From: Stieleria maiorica
Lineage (GTDB): Bacteria > Planctomycetota > Planctomycetia > Pirellulales > Pirellulaceae
Reading direction: 5' to 3'
DNA: 37,154 nt
Assembly (NCBI RefSeq): GCF_008035925.1
Contig: NZ_CP036264.1
Coordinates: 9,434,873-9,472,026 of the forward strand
This document shows, piece after piece, positions 17,385 to 25,807 of the stretch (the stretch's first letter is position 1; each line of letters opens with the position of its first letter). The position numbers were made by a program, and so were the translations under genes. The notes beneath the pieces were generated by a model. The model did not search any database and had not been told where the DNA came from. It saw only the letters and a program-made list of their open reading frames with translations.

Positions 17385-18161
17385 ATGCCTTCGGTTCTTG
17401 CCATTGCCGCCCATCCAGATGACATCGAGTACTTGATGGTCGGCACGATGTTACAGCTCGCGCGCCGCGGCTGGGACTTGCACTATGTCAACTTGTGTGA
17501 CGGTTCGCGTGGCAGCACGACGATGAACCGAGACGAGTGTGCCAAGACGCGTCTGGCGGAGGCGCAGGATGCCTGTCAGCAGATGGGAGCAACGTTTCAT
17601 GCTCCGATCTATCCCGACATGGCCGCATCGTACACGTTTGAAAACCTGGCCAAGGTCACTGCGATCGTTCGTGCGGCCAAGCCGTCGGTCGTGCTGACCC
17701 ATTCGCCCTCGGACTACATGGAAGACCACGAGATCGCCTGTCGTCTGGCGGTCAGCGCCGCGTTTTCCCACGGAATGCCGAACCTGGTCAGCGACCCTCC
17801 GGTGCCGCCGTTCTTTGAACCGGTCACGGTCTATCATTGTCAGCCGGTCGGAAATCGGACTCCGCTGGGCGAACTCGTGATGCCGCACTTCTTCGTCGAC
17901 CACTCCGATTTGATCGACAAAAAGGTCGAGTTGCTGGCCTGCCATGCCAGCCAAAAAGAGTGGTTGGATGAGAGCCAAGGGATGGACAGCTACCTGCAAA
18001 CGATGCGTGACATCAACGCCGAGACGGGCAAGATGAGCGGCAGGTTTGAATACGCCGAGGGTTGGCGAAAACACCTGCACTGGGGTTTCTGCGGCCCCGA
18101 CGATGATCCGCTCCGCGCGGCCCTGGCCGACGTCATCGTCGAAGGCCAGACCCCGAGCTAG
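17385..18161 (+). CDS. PIG-L/LmbE-family zinc deacetylase
   Basis: 258 aa. The start at ATG 17385 is set by a strong GAGGAG at 17373-17378, six nt upstream; an earlier in-frame start at 17328 lies in the palindrome. The motif AIAAHPDDIE gives the zinc ligands His10 and Asp13, and DYMEDHEIA near residue 122 gives the third (His). Family members remove N-acetyl groups from GlcNAc-containing or bacillithiol/mycothiol-type substrates; the substrate is not readable here. The C-terminal part (ELLACHASQKEWLDESQGMDSYLQTMRD) is typical of the bacterial group. The gene is enclosed by two copies of the same palindrome (17243-17318 and 18263-18338). Confidence 0.92.
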   Translation: MPSVLAIAAHPDDIEYLMVGTMLQLARRGWDLHYVNLCDGSRGSTTMNRDECAKTRLAEAQDACQQMGATFHAPIYPDMAASYTFENLAKVTAIVRAAKPSVVLTHSPSDYMEDHEIACRLAVSAAFSHGMPNLVSDPPVPPFFEPVTVYHCQPVGNRTPLGELVMPHFFVDHSDLIDKKVELLACHASQKEWLDESQGMDSYLQTMRDINAETGKMSGRFEYAEGWRKHLHWGFCGPDDDPLRAALADVIVEGQTPS

Positions 18162-18180
18162 CGAACCGCTCCAGTGTAAT

Positions 18181-18252
18181 ACCGCTGTCGCAGCTGTTCT
18201 CCCGTGAGCGCAGCGAACCGCATTGGAGCACGGGGCAGCCGGAGCGGCTGAG
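18181..18252. repeat. Dispersed 72-nt repeat, copy 1
   Basis: This stretch (ACCGCTGTCGCAGCTGTTCT... to ...CGGAGCGGCTGAG) has a similar copy at 23399-23472 in the same orientation, about 5.2 kb away, with scattered substitutions and a small indel. Both copies lie just after the end of a plus-strand gene. No coding signal was seen. Confidence 0.75.
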
Positions 18253-18262
18253 CCAATACAAT

Positions 18263-18338
18263 GAGCCGTAGGCGCTAGCCTCGGGCCTTGCCGCCCTGTT
18301 AAAGGCGTATCAAGGCCCGCGGCTAGCGCCGTCGGCTC
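18263..18338. repeat. Second copy of the 76-nt palindrome, downstream of PIG-L
   Basis: Arms 18263-18290 and 18311-18338 around a 20-nt loop. Arms and loop match 17243-17318 nearly base for base, in the same orientation and 1020 nt apart. It lies in the 334-nt gene-free gap 18162-18495, between the PIG-L stop and the 3' end of the AI-2E gene. The rest of that gap holds the dispersed repeat at 18181-18252 and nothing else I recognise. Confidence 0.88.
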
Positions 18339-18495
18339 ACTAGGCCATTCGGGACGGCGGTTGATTCACGCCCTACGCCGCCGGAGACAAAAAAACTTGC
18401 CGGGCTTGCCGGTGAGGTTGCTGGTTTAGTGCCCTCAGTCAGGTCATCACGCATTCGCAGCATGCGTCGAAGCTCTGACAAAGCGATGCAGTCGA

Positions 18496-19704
18496 TCAAA
18501 CCAATTCGGCGATCGGTTCGTCTTCTTGGATCGGTTCACAATCCTGTCCCGGCATGCACGGATCCTCCCCGAGCACAACGGCGAACGGGTAGGTCGCTTC
18601 GAAGCTCGCAAAAACCTGTCGCATCACGATCAGCAGTGGCACTGACAAGAAGATCCCCGGCAATCCCCACATGAATCCCCAAAACGCGACTGCAACAAGA
18701 ACAACCAGTGAACCGACTTTAAGCGTCTTTCCCAGGATCGCCGGCGTCACAAATTGCCCTTCGACGGCGGTGGTCAACCAAAAGGAAGCAGCCACCAATG
18801 CCACATTGGAAAAAGAGTCGAAGGTGGTTCCGGCTGCGATAAGAACGATCACCGTGCCTGCAATCGGACCAATGAAGGGAACAAAGTTGAACAACGTCGC
18901 CATCGCACCCCAGAGATAGGGCGTCGGCATTCCGACCAACCACATGACTCCAGTCACTGCGATCCCCAATGCGATGTTGATCAGGGTGATTTGGCCGAGG
19001 TACCTGCCGACATTGTCCTGGATGTCCGTGATCGTCTCAAGGATCTGATCACGCTGTTCTTCGTCCGGTAAAACCATCAAGATTCGATTCAGCAGGTCGT
19101 CTCCGTTACAGAGCATGAAAAACGTCAGCACACCGATCGCAGCAATGAAAGACAGGACATGGCCGGTTGTGTTGATCAGGTACGACGGGTCGACAATGTT
19201 TGGTTTTTCAACCGAAACCGTGACTTCGGTCGCCTCCTCCCGCAGCCCAGAGGTTGCCGTGTCCAATTGCTGTTCGGCTCGATCGACTGTGGTCAGCGGT
19301 TCCGCGACTTGGCCGATTTTTTCACGGAGCCGGTTGACACTCTCGGGCGCCTCGGACAGCCACTGTTGAAGAGGAGCGTACAGAAACGTGGCCGCGATTG
19401 CGATGATCGAGAAAAACGTCAAGATGATGATTGCGGTAGCCGTCGTTTGACTCAGGTGCAGTCGGCACAAGCTGGCCACAGCGGGGCGGAGCGTCAGGTA
19501 CGCAATCACCGCGATGGCCAGTGGTATCAGCAGGTTACTGGCGACATAGATGGCACCAAGCAACAAAATGACCGCAATGCAAATCACCCACGGCGAAGTG
19601 GCTACCGAGTCCAATTCGCGACGCCAGCGAACCCCACTCGAGAAGATGTCATAACGGGGCGGTCGTGAATCATTTGTCGTTGGATCGAGTGATCTGTCGT
19701 TCAT
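18496..19704 (-). CDS. AI-2E family transporter (PerM/TqsA-type)
   Basis: 402-aa integral membrane protein with about eight helices in the family order: two at residues 38-75 (VICIAVILLLGAIYVASNLLIP), a third at 87-106, a large periplasmic or cytoplasmic loop, then a C-terminal block with TGHVLSFIAAIGVLTFFML, GLxxT-like IALGIAVTGVMWLVGMPTPYLWG, and FNFVPFIGPIAGT, which is the family hallmark. The C-terminus is acidic. The family exports autoinducer-2 or acts in ion/proton exchange; the substrate here is unknown. The gene is divergent from the lipoprotein gene across a 789-nt gap. The length is slightly above typical because of the N-terminal 35 polar residues. Confidence 0.9.
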   Translation of the reverse strand: MNDRSLDPTTNDSRPPRYDIFSSGVRWRRELDSVATSPWVICIAVILLLGAIYVASNLLIPLAIAVIAYLTLRPAVASLCRLHLSQTTATAIIILTFFSIIAIAATFLYAPLQQWLSEAPESVNRLREKIGQVAEPLTTVDRAEQQLDTATSGLREEATEVTVSVEKPNIVDPSYLINTTGHVLSFIAAIGVLTFFMLCNGDDLLNRILMVLPDEEQRDQILETITDIQDNVGRYLGQITLINIALGIAVTGVMWLVGMPTPYLWGAMATLFNFVPFIGPIAGTVIVLIAAGTTFDSFSNVALVAASFWLTTAVEGQFVTPAILGKTLKVGSLVVLVAVAFWGFMWGLPGIFLSVPLLIVMRQVFASFEATYPFAVVLGEDPCMPGQDCEPIQEDEPIAELV

Positions 19705-20493
19705 GGTTCAACGTTCCCCGATATCGTTGAACGCGTCCGTTTTGAGATCGTCATTTACCCGGCGCGTCTCAGGGTGGAAAATTTCTTTCTTTGATCGTCG
19801 ACGCAAAAAAACGTCTGCCGGTGACGTGGGACGCAAACCGCGTACCGGCAGCCGACGAAGGTCGTCGTCGGCCGACCTTACCTAGGAACAGGTGTCCCAC
19901 GACTTCATCCTGGTTTTTCACTTGGCTGCTTGCCGACTGGCGTCAGGCCGAACAACGCTGCAGATGTACATCGACAACCTGTTCCGGCGGTGTCGTTTCC
20001 ATCAGCCTGGTCGTTCTCGGTTCAGCCGGGCGTCCGCTTGCCCCGACCGGTGCCCTTTCGGCCTGTTGATTAAATCGTTTTCGATGAACGAACAGCACAA
20101 TACGAGGAGCGAGACGCTAGCAAGGGGATCTGCTGCGCCCCTTGCTAGTGCTGCGGGCTTGTGAATCGGCAGGCCGCTTTTCCCCAAGCATGGCTGCGAC
20201 TGGTTCGAACCACCTCGCCTCGCAATGCGGGCCGATCCGACAGAGACGATGGTCGAACGAGCAGCTGGTTTTCCGACGGCAATTGCATCGCGAGTGACCG
20301 ATCAGCGGTGTTCGCGGTGGTTGTCAATCTGTTCGCTCGACCTGCTGCTGGCTCCACCTGCCCACGCTCTGTGGATCGCTGCGGTTTTGGCACAGAGATT
20401 GCAATCGTCGTCAGGCATCAGAAACGCAGGTCGTCACCCGGCGCGTGCCGCATCGGTGGGGGCTGTGAACCCGATCTCAAAATAGGAAGCACA
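19705..20493. other. Long gene-free divergent region with one palindrome
   Basis: 789 nt between the divergently oriented AI-2E transporter and lipoprotein genes. Short open frames exist on both strands but show no domains, hydrophobic segments or start signals. A palindrome with 11-bp arms (20117-20127 and 20138-20148, CTAGCAAGGGG/CCCCTTGCTAG) is present. No promoter pair was convincing. The length leaves room for a small RNA or fast-evolving gene, but nothing supports one. Confidence 0.5.
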
Positions 20494-20832
20494 ATGAAAT
20501 CCTTTCTCACTCTACTGACTGTTGCTATCGGATTGACCTTCGTCGGCTGCGATGACTCTGTCTATGACGAGCGGGCGGAGCAGGTGCGTGACAGTTCTCA
20601 GGAGGTTGCCGCGGAAATCCGTGACGGCTATGACGCCGCAGCGGAGAACGTCGAAGAGCGATACGAATCGGCTCGACCGGTGCTTGAGGAATCCGCGGAG
20701 GAAAAGGCCGAGCAACTTGAAGAACGCGGCGAAACGATTGCCGATCGCGTCGAAAACGCTGGTGAGGCTCGAGCCGATAACCTCGAGGAGATGGATGACA
20801 ACGACGGCGAGACGGTCGACGAAGTTGAATGA
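20494..20832 (+). CDS. Small acidic lipoprotein with helical repeats
   Basis: 112 aa starting at ATG 20494, with AGGAAG 5-10 nt upstream; the longer frame from 20161 has no signal sequence before it. Residues 1-18 are a lipoprotein signal (MKSFLTLLTVAIGLTFVG) with the acylated Cys19. The mature part is charged, acidic and heptad-like (EQVRDSSQEVAAEIRDGYDAAAENVEERYES), suggesting one long amphipathic helix or coiled coil. There is no enzyme motif. Likely a periplasmic or outer-membrane-attached stress/envelope protein; this is inference from the pattern only. Confidence 0.8.
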   Translation: MKSFLTLLTVAIGLTFVGCDDSVYDERAEQVRDSSQEVAAEIRDGYDAAAENVEERYESARPVLEESAEEKAEQLEERGETIADRVENAGEARADNLEEMDDNDGETVDEVE

Positions 20833-20900
20833 TCACCTCGGCCCCGAGCTTGACCGAGGGGCGAGTGATCACAGCGATACGACTCGAACGTCACGTAGTA

Positions 20901-20924
20901 GCAGCCGGCCTTCACGCCGGCTGC
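20901..20924. terminator. Hairpin between convergent lipoprotein and AraC genes
   Basis: Perfect 9-bp stem GCAGCCGGC / GCCGGCTGC (20901-20909, 20916-20924) with a 6-nt loop, followed on the plus strand by TTTCTCTT. It overlaps the last codons of the AraC gene on the minus strand. It could end the lipoprotein transcript. Confidence 0.6.
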
Positions 20925-21835
20925 TTTCTCTTGCGCCCTTGCCGCTCCGATGAGTCAAAGGTGGTGCGAAATCGTGTGCGATAGTCGCGAGGCGTCATGC
21001 CACGAAGCTGCCGAAAGCGGCGATTAAAGTTGGAGAGGTTGGCAAAGCCTGACTGATGGCAAATCGACAGAACCGAATCGTCGGTATCGGTCAGTAAGCG
21101 ACATGACAAACCGATCCGCAACTCGCCGATGTAGGCCGAGGGTGTGCGTCCGGTCGATTGCTTGAAGAACCGACTGAACGCCGAGGCATTCATGTCTGCC
21201 AATTCAGCAAGCTCGCGCTGGCTCAAGTCCGGATCTGAAAGATGCGAGGCAATGTGATCACAGATAGATTGGATCCGCGATTCGGTCGCGTCGCTCGCTG
21301 CAGCCCTTTGGGTGACGCAATAAAGCTCGCTCGTCAGTGAGACAGCGTCCTTGCAACGTGAGAGCCCATCTAAGATCTTCAGCAGCCCGATCAGCCGCTC
21401 GGCTCCCGTGCAATGCATCAGCGATTCGATCTGCCGCCCGATTTCGATCGCCATCGGCGTTGGAAACCACAAGCCGCGATCGGCCCGTTGTAATAAGCAA
21501 GCGATGTCCCGCATTTCGTCGGTGCCGAAGAACTCGGTTCCCAGGAAGTCGGGGTGAAATTGGGTCACGAGGGCGCGATGCCGGTCGTACTGTTTGCCAC
21601 GATACTCGTCGGATGCCCAGGTGTGCGGTAGCTGGGATCCACACAGCACCAGATCGTGGTCGGTGTAACTGTCGATGTGGTCGCCGACGATGCGTGAGCC
21701 GGAACCACAGGGGATGTACGTCAACTCGATCTCCGGATGACGATGCCATTTCACCGGTGATCGAAGCCGGGAGCGATCGAAGCACCGAAACGATTGGCCA
21801 CTCGCGGGCATCAGTTTTTCGTAGGACGGTTTCAT
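20912..21835 (-). CDS. AraC-family transcriptional regulator
   Basis: 307 aa from ATG at 21835 (MKPSYEKLMPASGQSFRCFDRS); an open frame continues upstream to 22087 but that part has no family features. N-terminal cupin-like sensor with HRHPEIELTYI near residue 34 and the LVLCGSQLPHTW segment. The C-terminal 100 residues form the double helix-turn-helix: ICDHIASHLSDPDLSQRELAELADMNASAFSRFFKQSTGRTP, then CHQSGFANLSNFNRRFRQLRGMTPRDYR. This type usually senses a sugar or related metabolite. The gene is divergent from the Gfo/Idh/MocA gene, a common arrangement for local control; the two likely share the 281-nt region between them. Confidence 0.92.
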   Translation of the reverse strand: MKPSYEKLMPASGQSFRCFDRSRLRSPVKWHRHPEIELTYIPCGSGSRIVGDHIDSYTDHDLVLCGSQLPHTWASDEYRGKQYDRHRALVTQFHPDFLGTEFFGTDEMRDIACLLQRADRGLWFPTPMAIEIGRQIESLMHCTGAERLIGLLKILDGLSRCKDAVSLTSELYCVTQRAAASDATESRIQSICDHIASHLSDPDLSQRELAELADMNASAFSRFFKQSTGRTPSAYIGELRIGLSCRLLTDTDDSVLSICHQSGFANLSNFNRRFRQLRGMTPRDYRTRFRTTFDSSERQGRKRKQPA

Positions 21836-22052
21836 GGCATGACTCGCGAGAAGAGCCGGCGAACGCGCACAAAACACATCAATTGGCGCATGAAAAAGCA
21901 TCTCTTGGTTATCCAAAGCCCGTGGGCGCACAAATAATACCAGGATTGGCATCGCAGGGCGAGGAAACCTTTGCCCGGGACGACAGAATGGTCCGGTTGC
22001 ACCGTTGATGTCTTCCGACCACCCAGCCTTGGAAACCCGTAGGACCACCAAA

Positions 22053-22116
22053 GTGAGCCAATCAGACCGACGTACACTGTTGCGCAACGGTAGCGTGGTT
22101 GCGCAACGGTAGCGTG
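22053..22116 (+). other. Apparent broken Tat signal: 19-nt tandem duplication before the oxidoreductase
   Basis: The unit TTGCGCAACGGTAGCGTGG at 22080-22098 is repeated at 22099-22116 (18 of 18 nt, then the sequence diverges). A start GTG at 22053 reads SQSDRRTLLRNGSV through the first copy and then stops at a TAG in the second. Removing one unit joins that frame to MSAALITATTTS... of the oxidoreductase. The joined product has a twin-arginine start (SDRRTLL) and a following hydrophobic stretch. So the gene appears to be recently frameshifted; an assembly or read error is the alternative. Confidence 0.75.
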
Positions 22117-23376
22117 ATGTCCGCTGCCCTGATCACCGCCACGACCACCTCGCGATGTTTGCACGCAGCGGACGGGGCTTCGGACGACCCCGGCCGAGAG
22201 ATCCGGATCGGTCTGATCGGTTGCGGCGGACGTGGCACCGGCGCGATCAATGATTCACTCACGATCAACGACAAGGTGCGTTTGGTTGCGATGGCAGACA
22301 TTGACCGTTCCAAGTGCGAACGGACGCTAGCCGGCATGTCACGAAGACACGGTTCCAAGGTCGATGTGAAACCGAGTCGCATCCACGTCGGGTTGGACGG
22401 ATACAAAGAGGTGCTTTCTGATCCCGAAGTCGACTTGGTGTTGATCGCGTCGCCGCCCGGATTCCATCCATCACACACCTTGCAGGCGACGCGAGCCGGC
22501 AAGCATGTCTTCTGTGAAAAACCTTCCTGTGTCGATCCTGCCGGATACCGCATCTGTCTGGAGGCTCACGCCGAGGCCGTCAGGCGACAAACCGCGATCG
22601 TGACCGGGACGCAGTATCGGCGTCAGGTCAACTACGTTGGTGCGGTCGAGCAGATTCGCGACGGAGCGATCGGTGAGATCATTGGTGCTCAAAGCCGATA
22701 TTGCTCCAACGGCATCTGGTACAAAAATCGCAAGGAAGGCGTGAGCGACACACAGTACCAGCTCGACAACTGGATGCACTTCACTTGGCTTGCCGGCGAC
22801 CAGATCTGCGAGCAAGCGGTTCACAACATTGACACGATGAATTGGGTCATGGGGGCGGTTCCGCAAACGGCGTTCGGCAGCGGTGGCCGGTTCACCCGCC
22901 CCGATGACAGTGAAATGTGGGACAGCATGTCGATCGACTATGTCTATCCCGGCGACCGTGTGTTGTCGTTCATGTGTCGCCAGATTCCTGGCACCAAGGG
23001 CGACAATGGAAACGTGATCTACGGCAGCAAAGGAATCGCTTTCATCGGTGCGGGAAGCAGCGGTTCGCGGATCGTCGACCGTGACGGAAACGAGATCTGG
23101 TCCATGAAAGGTAGCATTGCCGACGCGTACAAGCAGGAGCACAAGGATTTGGTCGATTCGATTCGTGCCGGTCAGCCGATCGTCGAATTTCGACAAACGG
23201 CGGAGAGCTCACTGACGGCCGTCATGGGCCGCGTGGCTGCCTACACCGGCCAAGAGGTGAGCTGGGAGTTTGTTTCTGAGCAATCAAAGCTTGACCTGTT
23301 CCCCCCGCATCTGGATTGGAATGGAGACCTGCCTGAGCCCGCATGCGCCGTCCCGGGTAAGACCAAGTTGATTTAG
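22117..23376 (+). CDS. Gfo/Idh/MocA-family NAD(P)-dependent oxidoreductase, signal region apparently frameshifted
   Basis: About 419 aa from ATG 22117; a TTG at 22099 in the same frame is an alternative. The N-terminal Rossmann fold shows IRIGLIGCGGRGTGAIND (GxGxxG type), VRLVAMADIDRSK, and the family EKP motif in HVFCEKPSCVDPAGY. The C-terminal half has the catalytic-region segment VHNIDTMNWVMGAVP. Family members oxidise or epimerise sugars and related polyols with NAD(P). Planctomycete homologues usually carry a Tat signal; here the signal is out of frame because of a 19-nt duplication (22080-22116), so the protein may remain in the cytoplasm or be poorly made. Divergent from araC-type regulator. 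The catalytic domain itself is intact. Confidence 0.9.
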   Translation: MSAALITATTTSRCLHAADGASDDPGREIRIGLIGCGGRGTGAINDSLTINDKVRLVAMADIDRSKCERTLAGMSRRHGSKVDVKPSRIHVGLDGYKEVLSDPEVDLVLIASPPGFHPSHTLQATRAGKHVFCEKPSCVDPAGYRICLEAHAEAVRRQTAIVTGTQYRRQVNYVGAVEQIRDGAIGEIIGAQSRYCSNGIWYKNRKEGVSDTQYQLDNWMHFTWLAGDQICEQAVHNIDTMNWVMGAVPQTAFGSGGRFTRPDDSEMWDSMSIDYVYPGDRVLSFMCRQIPGTKGDNGNVIYGSKGIAFIGAGSSGSRIVDRDGNEIWSMKGSIADAYKQEHKDLVDSIRAGQPIVEFRQTAESSLTAVMGRVAAYTGQEVSWEFVSEQSKLDLFPPHLDWNGDLPEPACAVPGKTKLI

Positions 23377-23398
23377 CCGTTGACGAATTGAATGTAGA

Positions 23399-23472
23399 AC
23401 CGCTGTCCCAGCTGTTCTGGTGTGAGAGCGCGGCGAATCGCATTGGAGCGCGGGTCAGCCGGGGCGGCTGAG
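23399..23472. repeat. Dispersed repeat, copy 2
   Basis: Same-orientation relative of 18181-18252: both read ACCGCTGTC.CAGCTGTTCT at the start and CGGCTGAG at the end, with the central GCATTGGAGC conserved. It lies directly after the oxidoreductase stop, between convergent genes. Confidence 0.75.
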
Positions 23473-23475
23473 GGG

Positions 23476-23537
23476 GAACAATTGAGACAATTGTTCTACA
23501 CTGGTTTGGGTGAACAATTGAGACAATGGTTCGACAC
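23476..23537. repeat. Two direct repeats, the first a 9-bp hairpin
   Basis: A 26-nt sequence at 23476-23501 recurs at 23512-23537 with two differences (36-nt period). The first copy contains a perfect stem GAACAATTG-AGA-CAATTGTTC. It sits between the convergent oxidoreductase and M50 genes and could contribute to transcription ending, but there is no T-tract. Confidence 0.7.
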
Positions 23538-23544
23538 GGTTGCG

Positions 23545-25797
23545 TTAGCGGAAGCGGAGTAGTCGGTTGAGGAATCGGGTGGTGCGGCCGAGCAGGGAGA
23601 TCGGTTCGGCGGTGATCCTGGCCGACACGTCGGCTCCGGGTAGCAAGGCGTCTTTGGCGGCCGAGTCTGATGGGGCGAGTTCCACGCGGACGACGTAGGA
23701 GGTTTCCAGCGGCGTTTCGTGCTGCACCGCCCGCTGGTCGTCGTGTCGTTGCCGGTTGTCGTCGACGGTCCATTGTTTCGAGGAGATCTCGGCGACAGAG
23801 CCGATCAGCGGATGTGCGGGATCGGATTCCAGGACCAATTTGACGTCGTTGGAAACATTGATTCGTTGAACCTGCGTGGCTGAAACGATCAGTTCGACGT
23901 CCCAGCGGTCGTCACCGATCAGGGTGAATAGTTCGCTGCCGGATTCGAGAAAGCAACCGCGGTTTCGCGGCTCCGTCGGATCACCGCTCCAGCCCGCAAG
24001 CGTTACGTCGGCGTCTTCGTTGGCGGCCCGCGACGTGGTCGCCAGTTGCTGCGACGGCGGACGCTTGGGGGGCGCGATCAATCGCCCGCTGGTGGACGCG
24101 TGAATCTTCAACGCTTCGAGCCGCCCGCGGCGTGTTTCCAATTGCCGTTCCAATTCGACGAGCGTGGCTTCGGCGACGGGCAATTCATTCGCCGCGTCGG
24201 AGATAACCAAGCGGCTGGATTTCAGTGCGTCGACCAACGCTCGCTGTGACGCCACCCGCGATTCGGCTCGGGAGTATTGGCGAACAATCTCGGGGTTTTC
24301 CAGCGTAGCCACCAGATCGCCTTGTTCAACGCGACTGCCAGCGGTGGCCAGCAGATGATCCAGATGCCCGGCAGTGCCAATGTAGATCGGAGTTTCGTCA
24401 TGGGGCACGATGCGACCGGTCGCCGATTCACCGGACGGCAGCGGGATGCTTGCGATGACCAACAGGATGGCCAGGACCGCCCCCGATTTGATCACGTGAT
24501 TCATGTCGATCCGTCTCCTTTGTCCGGGATGACTCAAGAAGGAAATTGGGGCACGAAGGGCAGAGTAAAACAGGCCGCCGATTGCCAACAGGCACAGCAC
24601 CTGGCTGACCGATTCCAGCCGGTAAGGACGCAACATCGTTAGCAGCAACCAGAGGATCAGCAACGTGAGCATCCAACGATAGGCGGCGGCCATCACCGCG
24701 TAGACGACCAACCAAAACCGCTCGCGGCCACTGGTCGGTGTGTGATCCGTCGAGGTGATGCCGAGAAATAGACGCGCCGTCAGGCGAGACAGCTGCTGGC
24801 GGGATTGATGTCCCAGGTTGGGCACATCGCACAGGTCCGACAACACGTAGTAGCCATCGAAACGCAGCAGCGGATTGGCGTTGAACAGCACCGTGCTGAC
24901 GCTGCAAACGAGCATCACGTTCATGGCCACATGATGGATCAGTGACGGCCCCGTCGACGCCCAGATTAGCGTGGCGATCGATGCGAGCATGATCTCTGTC
25001 CCGATGCCGGCCAGTCCGACCGCCGCACGCGCGAATCGATTGGGCAGCATCCACGAGTCGGAGGTGTCGCAGTACAACGCGGGAGTGAACACCAACAACA
25101 TCGGACCCATCTGATGACACTCGCCGCCGAAATGTTTACAGACAACGGCGTGTCCGAGTTCGTGCAGCACCTTGGTAACGCTGATGACGGCGGCCAAGGT
25201 GAACACCGCGCGCACGTGTAGCCACTGGTCCATCGCCGGGAACTCCGCGACGAACCGTGGCCACTGAGACGCCAGCGTTAGGATCGCCGCGGCCGCAATC
25301 AAAGCCATCACCGTCAATCCGACAACACTCAACAGTGGACGCGCAAACGGACTCAGCCACCGCAACAGCGGTTCGGGGTCGACGCCCGGAAACCGCAGGA
25401 ACAGCAGGTTTGCCAGCGGCTCTTGGATCCGTCGGCGTCGATCCGCATCCCGTTTTTCCAACAGTCGATCGCCCTGCCCTGCCCTGTCGGAGACGGCCAA
25501 TCCGAGTCGGTGAAAGAGGAACAGCAGTTCGTTGAGTTGGGACAGTGACAGTTTTGTCGGAGGGAAACGCGCCTCGTATTGCCGCCGCAGTGTTTCCAGC
25601 AAAACACCGGGCGAGAGTCGTTCCAGCACGAACCATTCGTCGTCGCGCAGACGGTGATACTTCATCGCGACGGGGTCTTTGACGACCACCGCCGAATCGT
25701 GTTTGTGAAAGGTTTGGACGACGACCAGGTCCGGTCGTTTGCGAAGTCCGGTCGGCGTGTTCGCGGCGTGATGGTGGCGGCGGGGGCGAAGCGTCAT
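23545..25797 (-). CDS. M50-type membrane protease fused to HlyD-like adaptor, PqqD-like N-terminus
   Basis: 750 aa from ATG at 25797, 10 nt after the upstream gene's stop; the frame runs on to 25986 but that part lies inside the upstream gene. Residues 28-100 look like a PqqD-type winged-helix region (MKYHRLRDDEWFVLERL...). Several membrane helices follow, with the site-2-protease motif HELGH at 212-216 and the second metal motif NPLLRFDGYY near 308-317. From about residue 432 there is a signal-anchor-like helix and an HlyD/lipoyl adaptor (ETPIYIGTAGHLDHLLATAGSRVEQGDLVATLENPE) with coiled coil and beta barrel. Likely acts with the GAF/HlyD partner in envelope transport or proteolytic signalling; the substrate is unknown. 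No ABC or RND pump lies in the window. Confidence 0.88.
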   Translation of the reverse strand: MTLRPRRHHHAANTPTGLRKRPDLVVVQTFHKHDSAVVVKDPVAMKYHRLRDDEWFVLERLSPGVLLETLRRQYEARFPPTKLSLSQLNELLFLFHRLGLAVSDRAGQGDRLLEKRDADRRRRIQEPLANLLFLRFPGVDPEPLLRWLSPFARPLLSVVGLTVMALIAAAAILTLASQWPRFVAEFPAMDQWLHVRAVFTLAAVISVTKVLHELGHAVVCKHFGGECHQMGPMLLVFTPALYCDTSDSWMLPNRFARAAVGLAGIGTEIMLASIATLIWASTGPSLIHHVAMNVMLVCSVSTVLFNANPLLRFDGYYVLSDLCDVPNLGHQSRQQLSRLTARLFLGITSTDHTPTSGRERFWLVVYAVMAAAYRWMLTLLILWLLLTMLRPYRLESVSQVLCLLAIGGLFYSALRAPISFLSHPGQRRRIDMNHVIKSGAVLAILLVIASIPLPSGESATGRIVPHDETPIYIGTAGHLDHLLATAGSRVEQGDLVATLENPEIVRQYSRAESRVASQRALVDALKSSRLVISDAANELPVAEATLVELERQLETRRGRLEALKIHASTSGRLIAPPKRPPSQQLATTSRAANEDADVTLAGWSGDPTEPRNRGCFLESGSELFTLIGDDRWDVELIVSATQVQRINVSNDVKLVLESDPAHPLIGSVAEISSKQWTVDDNRQRHDDQRAVQHETPLETSYVVRVELAPSDSAAKDALLPGADVSARITAEPISLLGRTTRFLNRLLRFR

Positions 25798-25807
25798 CGG
25801 CGTGGTG

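Noticed and set aside
20161..20493. Extended frame upstream of the lipoprotein
   Set aside because: The lipoprotein signal begins exactly at ATG 20494, which has its own ribosome-binding sequence; the upstream part is random-looking.
23476..23537. Possible start of a CRISPR array
   Set aside because: Only two repeat units with two mismatches, a 10-nt spacer, and no cas gene.
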